A DNA stretch of 64,000 nucleotides from Picocystis sp. L7 (taxonomy: Eukaryota > Chlorophyta > Picocystophyceae > Picocystales > Picocystaceae): assembly GCA_020975725.1 (NCBI GenBank), contig QXJR01000003.1, positions 1,054,001 through 1,118,000 of the forward strand, in the 5' to 3' direction. Below, piece after piece: positions 10,520 to 20,511 of the stretch; position 1 is the stretch's first letter, and each line of letters starts with the position of its first letter. The notes beneath the pieces are model-generated. The model searched no databases. It was not told the origin of the DNA and was given only the letters and a program-made list of their open reading frames with translations. The position numbers and the translations under genes were made by a program.

Positions 10520-10846
10520 ATGGACGTGACGCGGGTGGACGAGGCGGCTCACGACGGGCCCGTCCGTCGGCGAAGATGGACGCCGGTCCGGGACGAGAGA
10601 AAGAGCGAGCTGTGGAAGTACGCCAAGGTGGATTACGTGGACGAGCAGAAGCTGCTCGTGTGCAACGTGGACCTCGGCGGACGGGTGTGTGGACAAAGCT
10701 TCGCTTGGACCGGTTCTACGAGCCTCAGCAACTTCCGCAGGCACATGCGAAAGCGCCATCCTGAAGTGAGGATCGTGGTCCCTCCCCCTCCTCCTCCACC
10801 CAAACCCGCCGAGGAGATCGAAGAGGAAGTTCCGATCGAGACGTGA
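10520..10846 (+). CDS. Small BED-type zinc finger protein
   Basis: A 108-residue protein with one BED-like zinc finger. The conserved aromatic lead-in is SELWKYAKVDYV, and the ligands are C48, C57, H75 and H80 (VCNV...RVCGQSF...NFRRHMRKRHPEV). BED fingers bind DNA and often come from domesticated transposases, but no transposase domain follows. The tail is a proline run (about residues 86-93) and an acidic end (EEIEEEVPIET). The Cys-Cys spacing is longer than the usual two residues, so metal binding is probable but not certain. Start chosen at the ATG that begins MDVTRVDEAAHDG; an in-frame upstream opening looks non-coding. Confidence 0.65.
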   Translation: MDVTRVDEAAHDGPVRRRRWTPVRDERKSELWKYAKVDYVDEQKLLVCNVDLGGRVCGQSFAWTGSTSLSNFRRHMRKRHPEVRIVVPPPPPPPKPAEEIEEEVPIET

Positions 10847-11107
10847 AGTGGTCGAACCTGGACGCCAGTGCGCTCGGCTCTTTCCTGCTTTTTTTTCTCC
10901 CTTGGGTTCCCTCCAGAGGAGCCCACCGATCGACCGCCCCTGTAGCAAACGGGGGCAGGATCGCAGGGGTCGGAACCCTCGTGCGTTTTCCTTGGATATT
11001 GGACCCGATCCTTCCTTTCGATTGGAATCGTTTGAAAGGGAGCGATGGGAGACGAACCGGATTGAAGGCTTTTCAGGAAGAGCGACGCGCTGATTCGCGC
11101 CGACGCC

Positions 11108-12115
11108 ATGGGAAACACCAAGAGCCAGAATCGAAAGCTGTCTGAAAATGCGAGAGAATGGCTGCAAACCTATCGCATGGTGGATACGTCGCACCTGGAC
11201 GAAGCACTGGACTTGGAAACCACGCGCGAGTACGAACAATACCGAACCTGGAGAGATAAGGTGGTGGCGACCATGTGGTTCTTCTACGACGGCATGTTCA
11301 CCTATGCAGACGTCAACAAACTAGAGGTGCACGCGAGCTTGAAGCAGACCTATGCATCTACAGCCGTGGTGTCCTCCCTGCTGGCGGGAACCAGCGTTGT
11401 GGGGCTGCAAGTGGGCAACACTCCTCTGGACGATAACAACTCGTTTGGCACGAGGGAAGCTTTGACAGTCCTCTTCGTCATCTTTCAGAGCTTAGCCTTC
11501 GTTTTTGCGCTAGGATCGGTAGTCTCTTCCAGCTTCCTGACCATTCTGGTCGCATCCACCCCCAGCAATCGTATCTACCTCTTCATTCGTCAGATGAGGT
11601 ACGTGGTGAACTTGCCGACCGTCATGCTACTACTTACCTTGGTGTTTGTGGCCATTGAGTACACGCTTCTGGCCTTCTATCGATTCCAAGGGGACGCAGC
11701 CCTTGCGGCTGGGATCATTGTGGGCGGTGGGTTGGGATTCATCCTCCTGGGGCTGGTGGTGGTCATCGGTGGAAACTTTCTGCTTGTCAAGAGCGTTGTG
11801 AAGAAAAAACACGTGGAAGAGCGTGAGCGGGAGTGCTCGGAGGAGCAACTAGAAGGTGATGTTGATGGCAAATGTGAGGACCCTGAAGCTGAGACAGAGC
11901 CGCCTTCTGCTGGAGGGAACTCTCAACCGGAGGCGGAGAAGGATCCAGATAAGAGTGAAGCGCAAGCTGCTGAAAGTGAGGAAGAAGAAGAGACACTGGA
12001 AGAAGCTATCGAAAAAGAAGAGATGTTAGAGAAAGAAGAAAGCACGTCAGATGCCGACAAGAGTGGGAAAATGTTGGACTCGCTGAAGGAAGGAAAAGAA
12101 GAGGACAAAACGTAG
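11108..12115 (+). CDS. Four-helix membrane protein with possible N-myristoylation
   Basis: A 335-residue protein of unknown family. The N terminus MGNTKSQNRK fits an N-myristoylation signal (Gly2, Ser6). Four hydrophobic segments occur around residues 80-97, 120-150, 170-192 and 195-225 (for example LPTVMLLLTLVFVAIEYTLL and AAGIIVGGGLGFILLGLVVV). The last ~110 residues are strongly acidic and Glu-rich, with an extended charged helix. The layout suggests a membrane protein with both ends in the cytosol. I do not recognise a homologue. It sits tail to tail with the TM9SF gene, 133 bp apart. Confidence 0.7.
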   Translation: MGNTKSQNRKLSENAREWLQTYRMVDTSHLDEALDLETTREYEQYRTWRDKVVATMWFFYDGMFTYADVNKLEVHASLKQTYASTAVVSSLLAGTSVVGLQVGNTPLDDNNSFGTREALTVLFVIFQSLAFVFALGSVVSSSFLTILVASTPSNRIYLFIRQMRYVVNLPTVMLLLTLVFVAIEYTLLAFYRFQGDAALAAGIIVGGGLGFILLGLVVVIGGNFLLVKSVVKKKHVEERERECSEEQLEGDVDGKCEDPEAETEPPSAGGNSQPEAEKDPDKSEAQAAESEEEEETLEEAIEKEEMLEKEESTSDADKSGKMLDSLKEGKEEDKT

Positions 12116-12248
12116 GGTTGCTTTGCATGAGTTCTGATCTGTACTTCTTTACGATGGCCCAGGCAAAGATGCTTAGTATATACCTCTGATTAAAAAATGT
12201 GTGTTGCACGCCCCTCCAAAAGCTCAATAGCAGCGGCATGAGCATGCG

Positions 12249-14321
12249 TCATTCTGGCTTCAGCGTCGAGCACAGCCTGTTGACAAACCAGTGGCTTATT
12301 TGGAACCCAACTGTCCCCCCAACCAATGCGTAGACCAAAGATATCATGAAAACCTGGCCAATGAGTACCTGGAAGGCAACACGAGTCAGATCATACATGG
12401 TGGCAAAGTAGGCAGACAGCGCGATGAACATGTATAGGCCACTTGTGGCAGGGCACATAAACGCTTTCCACCACCAATCATGTTCTCCACATCTGAGTGT
12501 CCAAAATACTGCAATTGCTGAAGCTTCCATACATGAGAGTATCATGACAAACACATCCATGAACAGGAAGCCATACAAGTTTGCGTATTGGTTGAACGAT
12601 ACCCTTGAAAATACATAGAGCACTTGCAAGTAACTTGCCATGAATGGAACCATTCCAAACATGAGACAGAGGGCAACATACGAGCGGTACCATGGTGTGC
12701 AATGAAGCACATTTGAGGCATCCTCTTGCTGATTTGCCAGATACACTGAGGGCTTCCTGTAAGCAATATAGGATCCTATAAACGTGGATAATGTGTTGAG
12801 CAAAATCCAGAAGAAAAATACCCTGCATATCGTTCCAAAGGACACTGCTCCAGACGAGCCTTCTTTCCACAACAACAAGTCAGTGAAGACGTAGCAGAGA
12901 AAGGATAGTAGGGGAAAGCATGTGGCGGTCAGCGCCCAAAGTTTCAGTCTATCTCTACCTCCAAATATGCTGTTCAGTCTTGCTGATTGGTATCCTGACA
13001 CAAGCCCTAGAAACGGGAACAGCCTCAAAGCCACATCGACCAGTCTCCCTCGGTCAGATGGCCTAAACATGCCAAACATTGTCCCAAACACGATGAAACA
13101 TACGAGGAAGAGCAACTGAGTGCCTGATCCGACCAGAGCACAGAGCACTTTGCTGTGTGGTGGAGTCTTAAACGCGCCACTTGCTATTATTTTCCATCCA
13201 GGATCAGAGAATTGTCGTAGTAGAGGCAATTCAGATATTGGGGCATGGTAACCTTCCTCGAACCTTGCCATGTCAATTTTAAAAGTGTAGAAGATGGCTG
13301 ATGCAACAATGAAGGCAATACAAACCGCGCTGAAAAGAGAATAAGAAACTGCCCACCAATGCTGTAGAGAGTCAGCCCTGGGCGCACCAGTGAACGCATT
13401 CCACCCTCTAGTCCAGCTTCTATTGCTCTGCAGCCATGAAACATCATAGGTGAATGCAATATCACCCTCCAGAAACTGTGCAGTACTCTTCTTCCCACAC
13501 GGTTTTGTCCTAGATTGGCTGGATACAAAAGCTGCAATAACCTTGGATGGTACCACACCCTCTTTCTTATGCTCGACCAAGCAAGGCAAAAATAAATCGT
13601 CCAGACAGTTCTTGACGTAGCTGCTTGGCTGCGGTTCGTAAAAGATCCAAAATTTAAAGTGTGTTTGTACAAAAGTGTCGTCTATATCCCATTTTCTGTT
13701 GTGATGCCCTAGTGGCACCCCGCGTCTCCCAACACGCTTGGTCAGTTCGTTGAGAGAACCAAAACTCGGCAAGTCTCCACCAATCATTATTTCTGACACT
13801 GGTATACGGTCAACATACATGGTAGCTCTGTATCCTCGGCTGATGAGTTCCTTTAGAAACTTGGCCTTCCTAGGATGCTGTTTCACATCCGTGACCATGC
13901 ACAGTAGTCTGCACGAACTGTTTACTTGCATTTGGACAGCAAAAGGGGAATTCCAGAGTTTGTCTCCAGTCACCAACTCTCCCAGGTTAGCTTGCGAAGG
14001 GATCCATCCACTCGATGGACGACAGAGGCCGAGCCTTCGATACTCGTAGGGAATTGGGCTCGAGAACGAGATCAGATTTCCCAATTCGACCGGTACACTG
14101 TGAAGCGTTGTGTCCATTTCGTCAGTCGTCCCGTTCTATCCTGTTCCTGTCCTGCTCTCGCACCAGACGTTCGACTCGTCTCGAAACATCGTGTGGTGGG
14201 TGGGAAGGGCTCACCTTTCTCCTGGGAAGTACTCCATCTGATGCCACTGTGAGACGCACAACCCTTGCACCGTCGTGAAAACCACCATCCTCCATGCCCA
14301 ACACGTCCAATGTCGCGCCAT
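12249..14321 (-). CDS. TM9SF/nonaspanin (EMP70 family)
   Basis: Nine-helix Golgi/endosomal membrane protein implicated in sorting and surface delivery of membrane proteins. Exon 1 (14321-14215) encodes a signal peptide and the short lumenal start ending YFPGE. Exon 2 is 14097-12249. The 117-nt intron has a GTGAGC donor and is phase 2; splicing gives ...YFPGE-S-VPVELGNLISF, leading into the family block IPYEYRRLGLCRP. The total is 651 residues, normal for the family. Large lumenal domain first, then about nine hydrophobic helices (for example GTQLLFLVCFIVFGTMFGMF). The C terminus ...CSTLKPE fits the KxD/E retrieval signal described for this family. It is tail to tail with the preceding membrane-protein gene. 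Confidence 0.93.
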
Positions 14322-14867
14322 CGTTCCTGGAATTCGACAAAATGGCGGATGAGAATTCGACATAACGCTCTGGTTAACTTCGCAGGAAATCCCACGTCGC
14401 CCCAAGAACGAAAGGTTTTCCCGCGTCCATCGACGTCCATCGACGCTCTGCGAGCCCTGCCCGGAAAGGAGGGTGGAGATCAGGGTCGGATGGGGAGGAG
14501 GAGGGGATTGAGACAGGAGCTCGCAGAGGAACCTGACGGAGGGATCCAACGTTGTTGGCAATGTATAGTTCTTGGAGGTGTCCTTTGAAACCTTCAGAAA
14601 GGCATGTTGTTGGAACGGTGCACGCTGCAAGTGCACGTCTGAAACCTATCGGCTCATGGGAGACAACAACGCGAAGATGGTTTCCCACCAGTCCCATATT
14701 CATCAGACCAACATCACAAAGAGTGAGGTGAGCAGTTGTGGACTTCACGTGTGGAAGAACGTGCTATGGTGGTCGATGTGGGCCAAGCATTCAAGCAGGT
14801 CTACCGTGAAAACGAGCGCATGTCCATGCAGCTCGATTGTTCCTCTCGCAAGAGGGTTCTACCAGCC
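14322..14867. other. Intergenic, no gene seen
   Basis: About 550 bp between the 5' end of the TM9SF gene and the 3' end of the asparaginase gene, both minus-strand. Short open frames show no family likeness or codon-level pattern; it should hold the TM9SF promoter. Confidence 0.5.
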
Positions 14868-16136
14868 TTATAGTTCACCTGCGATGGGCTGACTCAAAGG
14901 GAGGTCTGGGTACGCCAAGCACAACATCATCTTGACCACAGCACACTCTACTGTCATTTGTGGGCCGGACTCCACTCCCATTTGCATGGCAACGCTCCCC
15001 GATCTGTACAGTTCTGGATGCAGCTCCCCCCCGGTGCATTGTGAAGTCAAGTACACCGAAAGTCCCTTTTTGGTCTGCTGCCTCAGCCAAGGGATCCATC
15101 CCTGGCTGCTTCGGTCATCCATGTTTCCAACCCCAAACGCTTCCAAAACCACTCCGTGGACACCCCGACCGTACAGATCGCCGTATGCTTTCCTGGGATC
15201 TGTTCCAGGCACTATAGGTATACGAATCACGTTGGGATTCAATTTGAATCGAGGGCGATAGGCGGAATATCCGTGCTGGAGCAGTAGAAATCGTTCGTTC
15301 CACTCCACCTCCACACCCAACGTGGCAAGCGAGGGATACGTTGGAGAATCAAAGGCCATGTATTGGTTCGTGTGCACCTTTTGGCATCGATTTCCACGCA
15401 TGAGCTTCCCTCCGAAGCAAACTCCCACTTCACGGAAATTCACATGCGGCGGTGAGAACCTCGCTGTTGCACAGGTTAACGAGTCTATGAGATTTTGCCT
15501 TGCATCTGATCTTGGCATGGCCAACGGCAGCTGGGATCCAGTCAAGACGATCGGCTTGCTGAATCCTGCGAGCATCAACGACAGCGCAGACGCAGTGAAG
15601 GGCAACGTATCAGTTCCATGTACGACGACAAACGCATCGTAAGCATCCCTCATTTTGTGCAGTTCTTTGGCCAGTTGGCTCCATTCCTTGGGTCCCACTC
15701 GACTGGAATCCTTGTTGAACATGACTTTGACGTCCATGTTGGCAAACACGCGTAGTTCAGGGACCACTTGTAGCAGATCCTGCAGCAGGGCTCCCGGTTG
15801 CAGTCCCGTTTTGTAATGTCCTCCCGTACCAGCTTTCAGGTGTGTCGCTTCTCCTTCTATCTCGTTGTAGCTGATTTCGGGATCCATTCCCAGCGTCCCT
15901 CCGGTGTGCAGCAGCAGGACGCGTGGGAGCGGCTTCGAGACGTGTAAGATGGGTCCCGAAGCTGCGTTGGCTTTCGGCAGCTTCGCACGTGATGGCACCA
16001 CCTTTTCCCCTTCTTCCTGGCTCCTCCGCACCACCGAGACGGCGTCCTTCTGGCTCGCATCCGCCTTGGTCTTCCTCTCCTCCCGCCTCCTGGAGCACGC
16101 GACGCCTGTTTTCCATCGCACGGTCGCGGCACGCAT
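14868..16136 (-). CDS. L-asparaginase, bacterial/cytosolic type
   Basis: Hydrolyses asparagine to aspartate and ammonia. The protein is 422 residues from the ATG at 16136. Both catalytic signatures of the asparaginase/glutaminase family are present: LLHTGGT at residues 75-81 and VVHGTDT at 171-177. The family blocks SKPIVLTGSQLPL and GSVAMQMGVESG follow. This is the two-domain threonine-nucleophile family, unlike the Ntn-type plant asparaginase. The first ~70 residues (basic, Arg/Lys/Ser-rich) are an extension that could be an organelle targeting sequence. The frame is open far upstream to about 17384 but without family likeness, so the longer version is rejected. Head to head with the unknown gene at 16863. 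Confidence 0.9.
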   Translation of the reverse strand: MRAATVRWKTGVACSRRREERKTKADASQKDAVSVVRRSQEEGEKVVPSRAKLPKANAASGPILHVSKPLPRVLLLHTGGTLGMDPEISYNEIEGEATHLKAGTGGHYKTGLQPGALLQDLLQVVPELRVFANMDVKVMFNKDSSRVGPKEWSQLAKELHKMRDAYDAFVVVHGTDTLPFTASALSLMLAGFSKPIVLTGSQLPLAMPRSDARQNLIDSLTCATARFSPPHVNFREVGVCFGGKLMRGNRCQKVHTNQYMAFDSPTYPSLATLGVEVEWNERFLLLQHGYSAYRPRFKLNPNVIRIPIVPGTDPRKAYGDLYGRGVHGVVLEAFGVGNMDDRSSQGWIPWLRQQTKKGLSVYLTSQCTGGELHPELYRSGSVAMQMGVESGPQMTVECAVVKMMLCLAYPDLPLSQPIAGEL

Positions 16137-16862
16137 CGTCCACTGCGCCTTCACGAACGTCGGTTCCGTCCCGCCTCCGATTGGATCGTGTCGGACACGA
16201 CTGCACGAAGTTGCCCAAGTGGTAATCTGTGCAGCAAGGAACGACAACAGGTAAGAGAAGGGGAGAGGTCGGACTGAAGCCGTGGAACACAGGTGGATTC
16301 GAAACGAGAACAGGAGCACAGAACAGGGGCATGCATGGCCATCCCTCGTCGATCGCACGAGTGGCGTTTCAGATCGGTGCGGATGCAAAGAAGGCGTGGA
16401 TGGAGAGCAGCGGAGATGGGCGTGGCACCAGGCCGTGGTTGGGTGCCTGGATGTGTCCGACGGTGGACAGGTCCTGCCTCGTCCTGCCCACCGATGGGAT
16501 GGATGGGCTGTCGACTGGTGTTGCTGAAAAGCTTGCCTGGGAATCTCTGTTCGATGCGTAGGCAAGCTTCCATGAGCTGTGGCTCCTAGACAACGCGCTT
16601 GGGAACCCAAGCAAGGGCTGCAGCCGTCTCCCTCCCGTCCCTGGTGGCCGATGGCACAGGCAAAGCCCCCGAGGATGCGGTTTCGAACCCGATCTCCCAT
16701 CCCTTTCGGATCCGGATCCTCCCCTTTCAATCCTCCGGTTCGGTCCCGGGTGGGAGGTCCAAGGATCGAGGGGTGTGACTGCTTCCATGGGGTGTAACTG
16801 CATCCTGGCCGAGGACGATGGCGCATCCGCCAGGCGATGGACGCGAACCGCCTCGTCGATGC
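16137..16862. other. Divergent promoter region
   Basis: About 720 bp between the start codons of asparaginase (-) and an unknown gene (+). It contains a TTTCGAACCCGAT element at 16681-16693 that recurs exactly at 49036-49048 in another divergent promoter. No gene seen. Confidence 0.5.
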
Positions 16863-17336
16863 ATGGGCACGCTGTATTACTCCATGGCCATGGCGAGGAA
16901 GGGCAGAGGTCCCTTCTGTGCGGGCGTGTCGCAAGCCGTGCGTCCGGAAACGCAGGTGGAAGGCGTGGAGGTCCGTCCTTCCGACGCACTCGGAGACTTC
17001 AAGTACGCGTGTCTGGGATACTCCATCCATCACGCCAAGGGAAAGAACGAAACTGGAGCCTTGCAGCTGCCCCAGTGCGAAGGATTGGAAGTGCTCGCCA
17101 CCACGGCTGCTCCCGAAGCCGAAAACATGCTCCTGGACGAAGCCGGACCGACGAGAGAAGAACACGACACGTCCCAAGAACGTCCGCGCAAGGAAAGACC
17201 GGAGCCATGGCCAGCAAGGAACATCGTAGAAACGGACGACACAGACGACAGGGACTTCGCGGAGAGATTCGTACGAATGGCGGGACTCATCGTCAAAAAA
17301 GGGAAAGAGCTGTCGTCGAGAATCCTGGGGATCTGA
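16863..17336 (+). CDS. Unknown conserved-looking protein
   Basis: A 157-residue protein from the ATG at 16863 (MGTLYYSMAMARKGRGPFC). I do not recognise the family. The central part (residues about 38-80: DFKYACLGYSIHHAKGKNET then LQLPQCEGLEVLA) looks like a folded, conserved domain. The middle and end are charged and probably disordered, closing with an amphipathic stretch (FAERFVRMAGLIVKKGKEL). No signal peptide or membrane helix. Codon pattern and G/C-ending codons match the neighbours, which supports it being real. It converges on the PRMT gene. Confidence 0.55.
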   Translation: MGTLYYSMAMARKGRGPFCAGVSQAVRPETQVEGVEVRPSDALGDFKYACLGYSIHHAKGKNETGALQLPQCEGLEVLATTAAPEAENMLLDEAGPTREEHDTSQERPRKERPEPWPARNIVETDDTDDRDFAERFVRMAGLIVKKGKELSSRILGI

Positions 17337-17472
17337 CACCTGAGAAGAAAGAAAGAGCAAGCAAGAAGAACCTTGGAAAAACATGGTCTAAGCCCAGCAC
17401 TGCAATCGCAGACAGCGTTCGCGATGTGCGGTTGGGCGAAATGGCAGGACTAATGCAAAAGCGCGAGAAATT

Positions 17473-18618
17473 TTACTCAATGTAGAAGCACCGGACATGG
17501 CTGTGGCACTCACCCTGTTGTGTCGTCTGAGAATAATCCATCCACACATCCAGCAAACGCTGGTTGTGGCGGTTCCGCTGAATCCGCATCTTACCCTGGA
17601 AGACATCACCAGGCATGCATCGGTGCGCTGGGTGCACATGAAACACCTGCTGCCCCCAATGTGTGGATGCATGCTCCACGGGCTGGGTTGTCAACTCGAC
17701 CGGGACAGCTGCAGGTTCTCCCGATGAACCTCGAAAGTCTACGTCAAACCAGCCACAGAAAGCATGCAATTCTCCTGGGCCATCAAATTCCTGCAATGCA
17801 AATTTTTCCTCGGAAATTCGTGCTTTGAATGGACAATTCAGGGTCTTCAATTCTTCCACTGTGATGGTGGAGAGGTCCAAGGTCACCAGTGCGCAAGGGT
17901 CCCCTAACAACGCGCTTGGCTTGACATCTGTCCAACGTGAAGTCTGCAGGAAGTACTTCCTTTGCTCGTTCTCGAAGCGGTCACCGAGGACACGAAAATC
18001 CACACCGTACACTTGCTGTGTGCGCTGCACGAAGGCCTCCCAGGAGTCCAGTTCCTCGTCATACTGGTCCGCTTTTTCCGCATGTTCGTCCGAAACGATG
18101 GGTGCTAAGTACAGGGTGGCGTGGGAAGGAAACAGCATGCCCCCGGGTCGCAACCACTTGTCCCTGGCATGTAGCACCGAGTCGAGCATAGATTCCCGGA
18201 GCAGGAAGTAACCCATCCATTCGGATATGATGATGTCCACCTGTTCCGGCAGCTCCAGGCTTTCTACCGTTCCTTCCAGCACTGTGACAACGTTTTCCAA
18301 CTTGTTGTGTTCCACCAGTGTCCTTGCGTGCTTGGCCATGCGTGTCGCTTCGACGGCGTACACTCGCCTCGCACCCGCCTGCGCCGACCAGATGGCTAGG
18401 ATTCCCGAACCACATCCCACGTCCAGCACGACTCGTCCTTCGAAGAGCTTGGCGTTCCGCATGACTGCATCGTGGTAGGCGTTCATCCGCATCCCATCCT
18501 CCAGCATCTCCTTCTGATGGTACAAGAACTCGTACGTGCAGAAGTAGTTGGCGTAATCCGCCTCGTCGACCCCTCTCCGCTCCTCTTCCTCCGTGAATCG
18601 ATCCGACGCGCCGTCCAT
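17473..18618 (-). CDS. Protein arginine methyltransferase (PRMT1/6-like)
   Basis: Transfers methyl groups from S-adenosylmethionine to arginines of histones and RNA-binding proteins. 381 residues from ATG 18618 (MDGASDRFTEEEE). Seen in order: FCTYEFLYHQKEMLEDGMRM near residues 26-45, SAM-binding motif VLDVGCGSG at 64-72, the double-Glu loop SEWMGYFLLRESM with E133 and E142, and the THW loop at 319-321. These are all the catalytic features of a type I enzyme. The C-terminal beta-barrel is complete. A longer open frame exists upstream, but the short start fits the family. Uninterrupted by introns. Whether it is the PRMT1 or PRMT6 orthologue needs a tree. Confidence 0.92.
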   Translation of the reverse strand: MDGASDRFTEEEERRGVDEADYANYFCTYEFLYHQKEMLEDGMRMNAYHDAVMRNAKLFEGRVVLDVGCGSGILAIWSAQAGARRVYAVEATRMAKHARTLVEHNKLENVVTVLEGTVESLELPEQVDIIISEWMGYFLLRESMLDSVLHARDKWLRPGGMLFPSHATLYLAPIVSDEHAEKADQYDEELDSWEAFVQRTQQVYGVDFRVLGDRFENEQRKYFLQTSRWTDVKPSALLGDPCALVTLDLSTITVEELKTLNCPFKARISEEKFALQEFDGPGELHAFCGWFDVDFRGSSGEPAAVPVELTTQPVEHASTHWGQQVFHVHPAHRCMPGDVFQGKMRIQRNRHNQRLLDVWMDYSQTTQQGECHSHVRCFYIE

Positions 18619-18795
18619 CGCGACCCTCGTCCGCCGCCACCAGCGTCGGTGCGACACCTTTGATGCACGCAAAACAAGACACCGACGGTTTGGATCACGA
18701 GGAGAGAGGTGTGGATGACCTAGCCATGGAGGAGGTGCTCCTTTAAACGCAAACCTGACCACACCGATGGGTGCCCAACAAGACGTGATCCAAGC

Positions 18796-19968
18796 TCAGG
18801 ACTTGTAGTGGAAGCACGAGGACTCCTCCTGGATGGCAGAAGGATCCGCCAATCCTACGTCCGCAGGAGTAGGTCCACCTGGTACGATGAGCGACGGGTT
18901 CAAAGGAAACATCTGCCGATAGTAACTCTTCCTGGCACCCTCCCCGTCAAACGTCTGGTGTATCCTTGCCAGGCTATGCACGTCTTCCATCCATCGCTGA
19001 ATGTGCGTGTAATCTCTGATGCGTTTGCGTCCACAGCGGAACAACCCAGCGTAAACCATATCAAAGCGAACCACCGTCGGATAAAGGAACACGTCGCTTT
19101 CCGTAATCTTGTCCCCCAGCATAAACTTCCGGGTCTGCAGACGCTCGTCCACTTCTTTCAACGCGTCGTGGAGTTTGCTTTCCGCACGGTCGTAGGCCTC
19201 TTGGGAGGTAGAAAATCCGCACTTGTACACTCCGTTGTTGATGTTTTCGTAAAGGAACCCATTCAATTCATCAATTTCTCCCTTCAGTTTCTCCGGGCAG
19301 AGGTCCACCCAAGGCCCCTCCCCGACGTCAAAATCGTTCAGCATCCGCACGATACTGCTGCTTTCGTTGCTCACTGCCTTCTTCAGCTTCTTGTCCACCA
19401 GGAACGGTGCAGTGCACCTTCCCGTGAAATTCGGTTGCACGGACACGTACACACCTCTCAAGTCCTTGGCTCCGAACACCGGATCTCTTCCATCGAAGAT
19501 CCATCCTCCTCGAGAGGCTTTTTCGGGATTGTCTAGCATGTGGGAGACCGAGATGTGCGGTTGCAGGTTCCTCAGTGCAAGCACGAGTTCTACGCGGTGG
19601 CACCAGGGACAAGGATTTCCCACATAGAGGTGATACCTACCGGTCTGCACCGGAAACTCGGCATCCTTTCGCGCCAGGATGGCTTTGTCGAAGGCGTACT
19701 TGGGCCTTTCGTAGCTCCCATCTTTTTTCTGGGGCGCCAATTCTTGCATGAGTGCGATCCAGATCCCATTCCAGGTGGTTTTCGCTCCATGCACGAGCAA
19801 TCCTTGTGGCAGGACACCCCCACTCCATTCCAGCAGGTTGAATCCTTTGAACACGGGTTCCGACGCGTCGCCCGGCCTTCCGTAGTTCCTCCACGTCGTT
19901 TTCGTCCTTTGGTTTCCCTTCCATTTCCCTCGCCATCCCGCTCGACAGGTCCTCGTGGTGGCGCGCAT
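18796..19968 (-). CDS. Glutathionyl-hydroquinone reductase (Xi-class GST)
   Basis: Member of the ECM4/YqjG family, which reduces glutathionyl-hydroquinones with glutathione. 390 residues from ATG 19968. The thioredoxin-like N-terminal domain carries the active-site motif NPCPWCHR (catalytic C120). It is followed by RGGWIFDGRDPVFGAKDLRG-like family blocks (PVFGAKDLRGVY), then the all-helical domain with NNGVYKCGFSTSQEAY and ITESDVFLYPTVVRFD. The first ~35 residues are Arg/Lys-rich and could direct it to an organelle. Both domains are whole. It lies 178 bp behind the PRMT start on the same strand and is head to head with HSP70B. Confidence 0.93.
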   Translation of the reverse strand: MRATTRTCRAGWRGKWKGNQRTKTTWRNYGRPGDASEPVFKGFNLLEWSGGVLPQGLLVHGAKTTWNGIWIALMQELAPQKKDGSYERPKYAFDKAILARKDAEFPVQTGRYHLYVGNPCPWCHRVELVLALRNLQPHISVSHMLDNPEKASRGGWIFDGRDPVFGAKDLRGVYVSVQPNFTGRCTAPFLVDKKLKKAVSNESSSIVRMLNDFDVGEGPWVDLCPEKLKGEIDELNGFLYENINNGVYKCGFSTSQEAYDRAESKLHDALKEVDERLQTRKFMLGDKITESDVFLYPTVVRFDMVYAGLFRCGRKRIRDYTHIQRWMEDVHSLARIHQTFDGEGARKSYYRQMFPLNPSLIVPGGPTPADVGLADPSAIQEESSCFHYKS

Positions 19969-20511
19969 GCCCGCCTTCCCACACCGTCGTTTCGGACGTG
20001 CCCTCCGTCCCGGTCCCCCCTCGTCGGTTAACTCCTTCGCTTAACCCCGGCCCTCTCCCAAACCCCCCACAGGCCCGGCTTCCCCCTCCCTCGACAGGGG
20101 AAGGAACCCAAGGACACGGGCACGTGCTCGATCGTACCCCCCCCCTCCCGTACGTCATCCGTACGCGTCCGGATACGGGTACGGGCGGCCCGTGGGGGGG
20201 GGGGGCTTCGGTCGGGATCGCCTGAGATCCTCCCTCCCCGGGGGGATCCACCCGGGTTCGAATCCGACCCCGGAGGACGGATTTCAGACGCGCGGGGCCC
20301 CTACCGAAGGTCCTCGAAGGATCGGCCGGCACCTCCCTTCGCATCGATAGCTTCGTCCGAGATCTCGATTGACTCCGGGAAGGTATCGATGGGGATGCCT
20401 GGGAGCGACGTGGACCCCTGGCGGCCGACTCGGCATCACTTTCGCGAACGAAGCACGAGACACACGCGCTTTGCAGCGAGCCGCGAACGCATCCCAAAGC
20501 ACCTGAAGACG
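19969..20511. promoter_or_regulatory. Divergent promoter region of GST and HSP70B
   Basis: Extremely GC-rich, with a 12-G run at 20194-20205 and C runs near 20138. A GGTTCGAATCC string at 20254 resembles a tRNA T-loop by chance. I could not find a clear heat-shock element. Confidence 0.5.

Noticed and set aside
16137-17384. N-terminal extension of asparaginase
   Set aside because: Open only because of composition, and it overlaps the opposite-strand gene at 16863.
20250-20270. GGTTCGAATCC resembling a tRNA T-loop
   Set aside because: No matching T-stem, acceptor stem or anticodon arm around it; it lies in the GC-rich HSP70B promoter.
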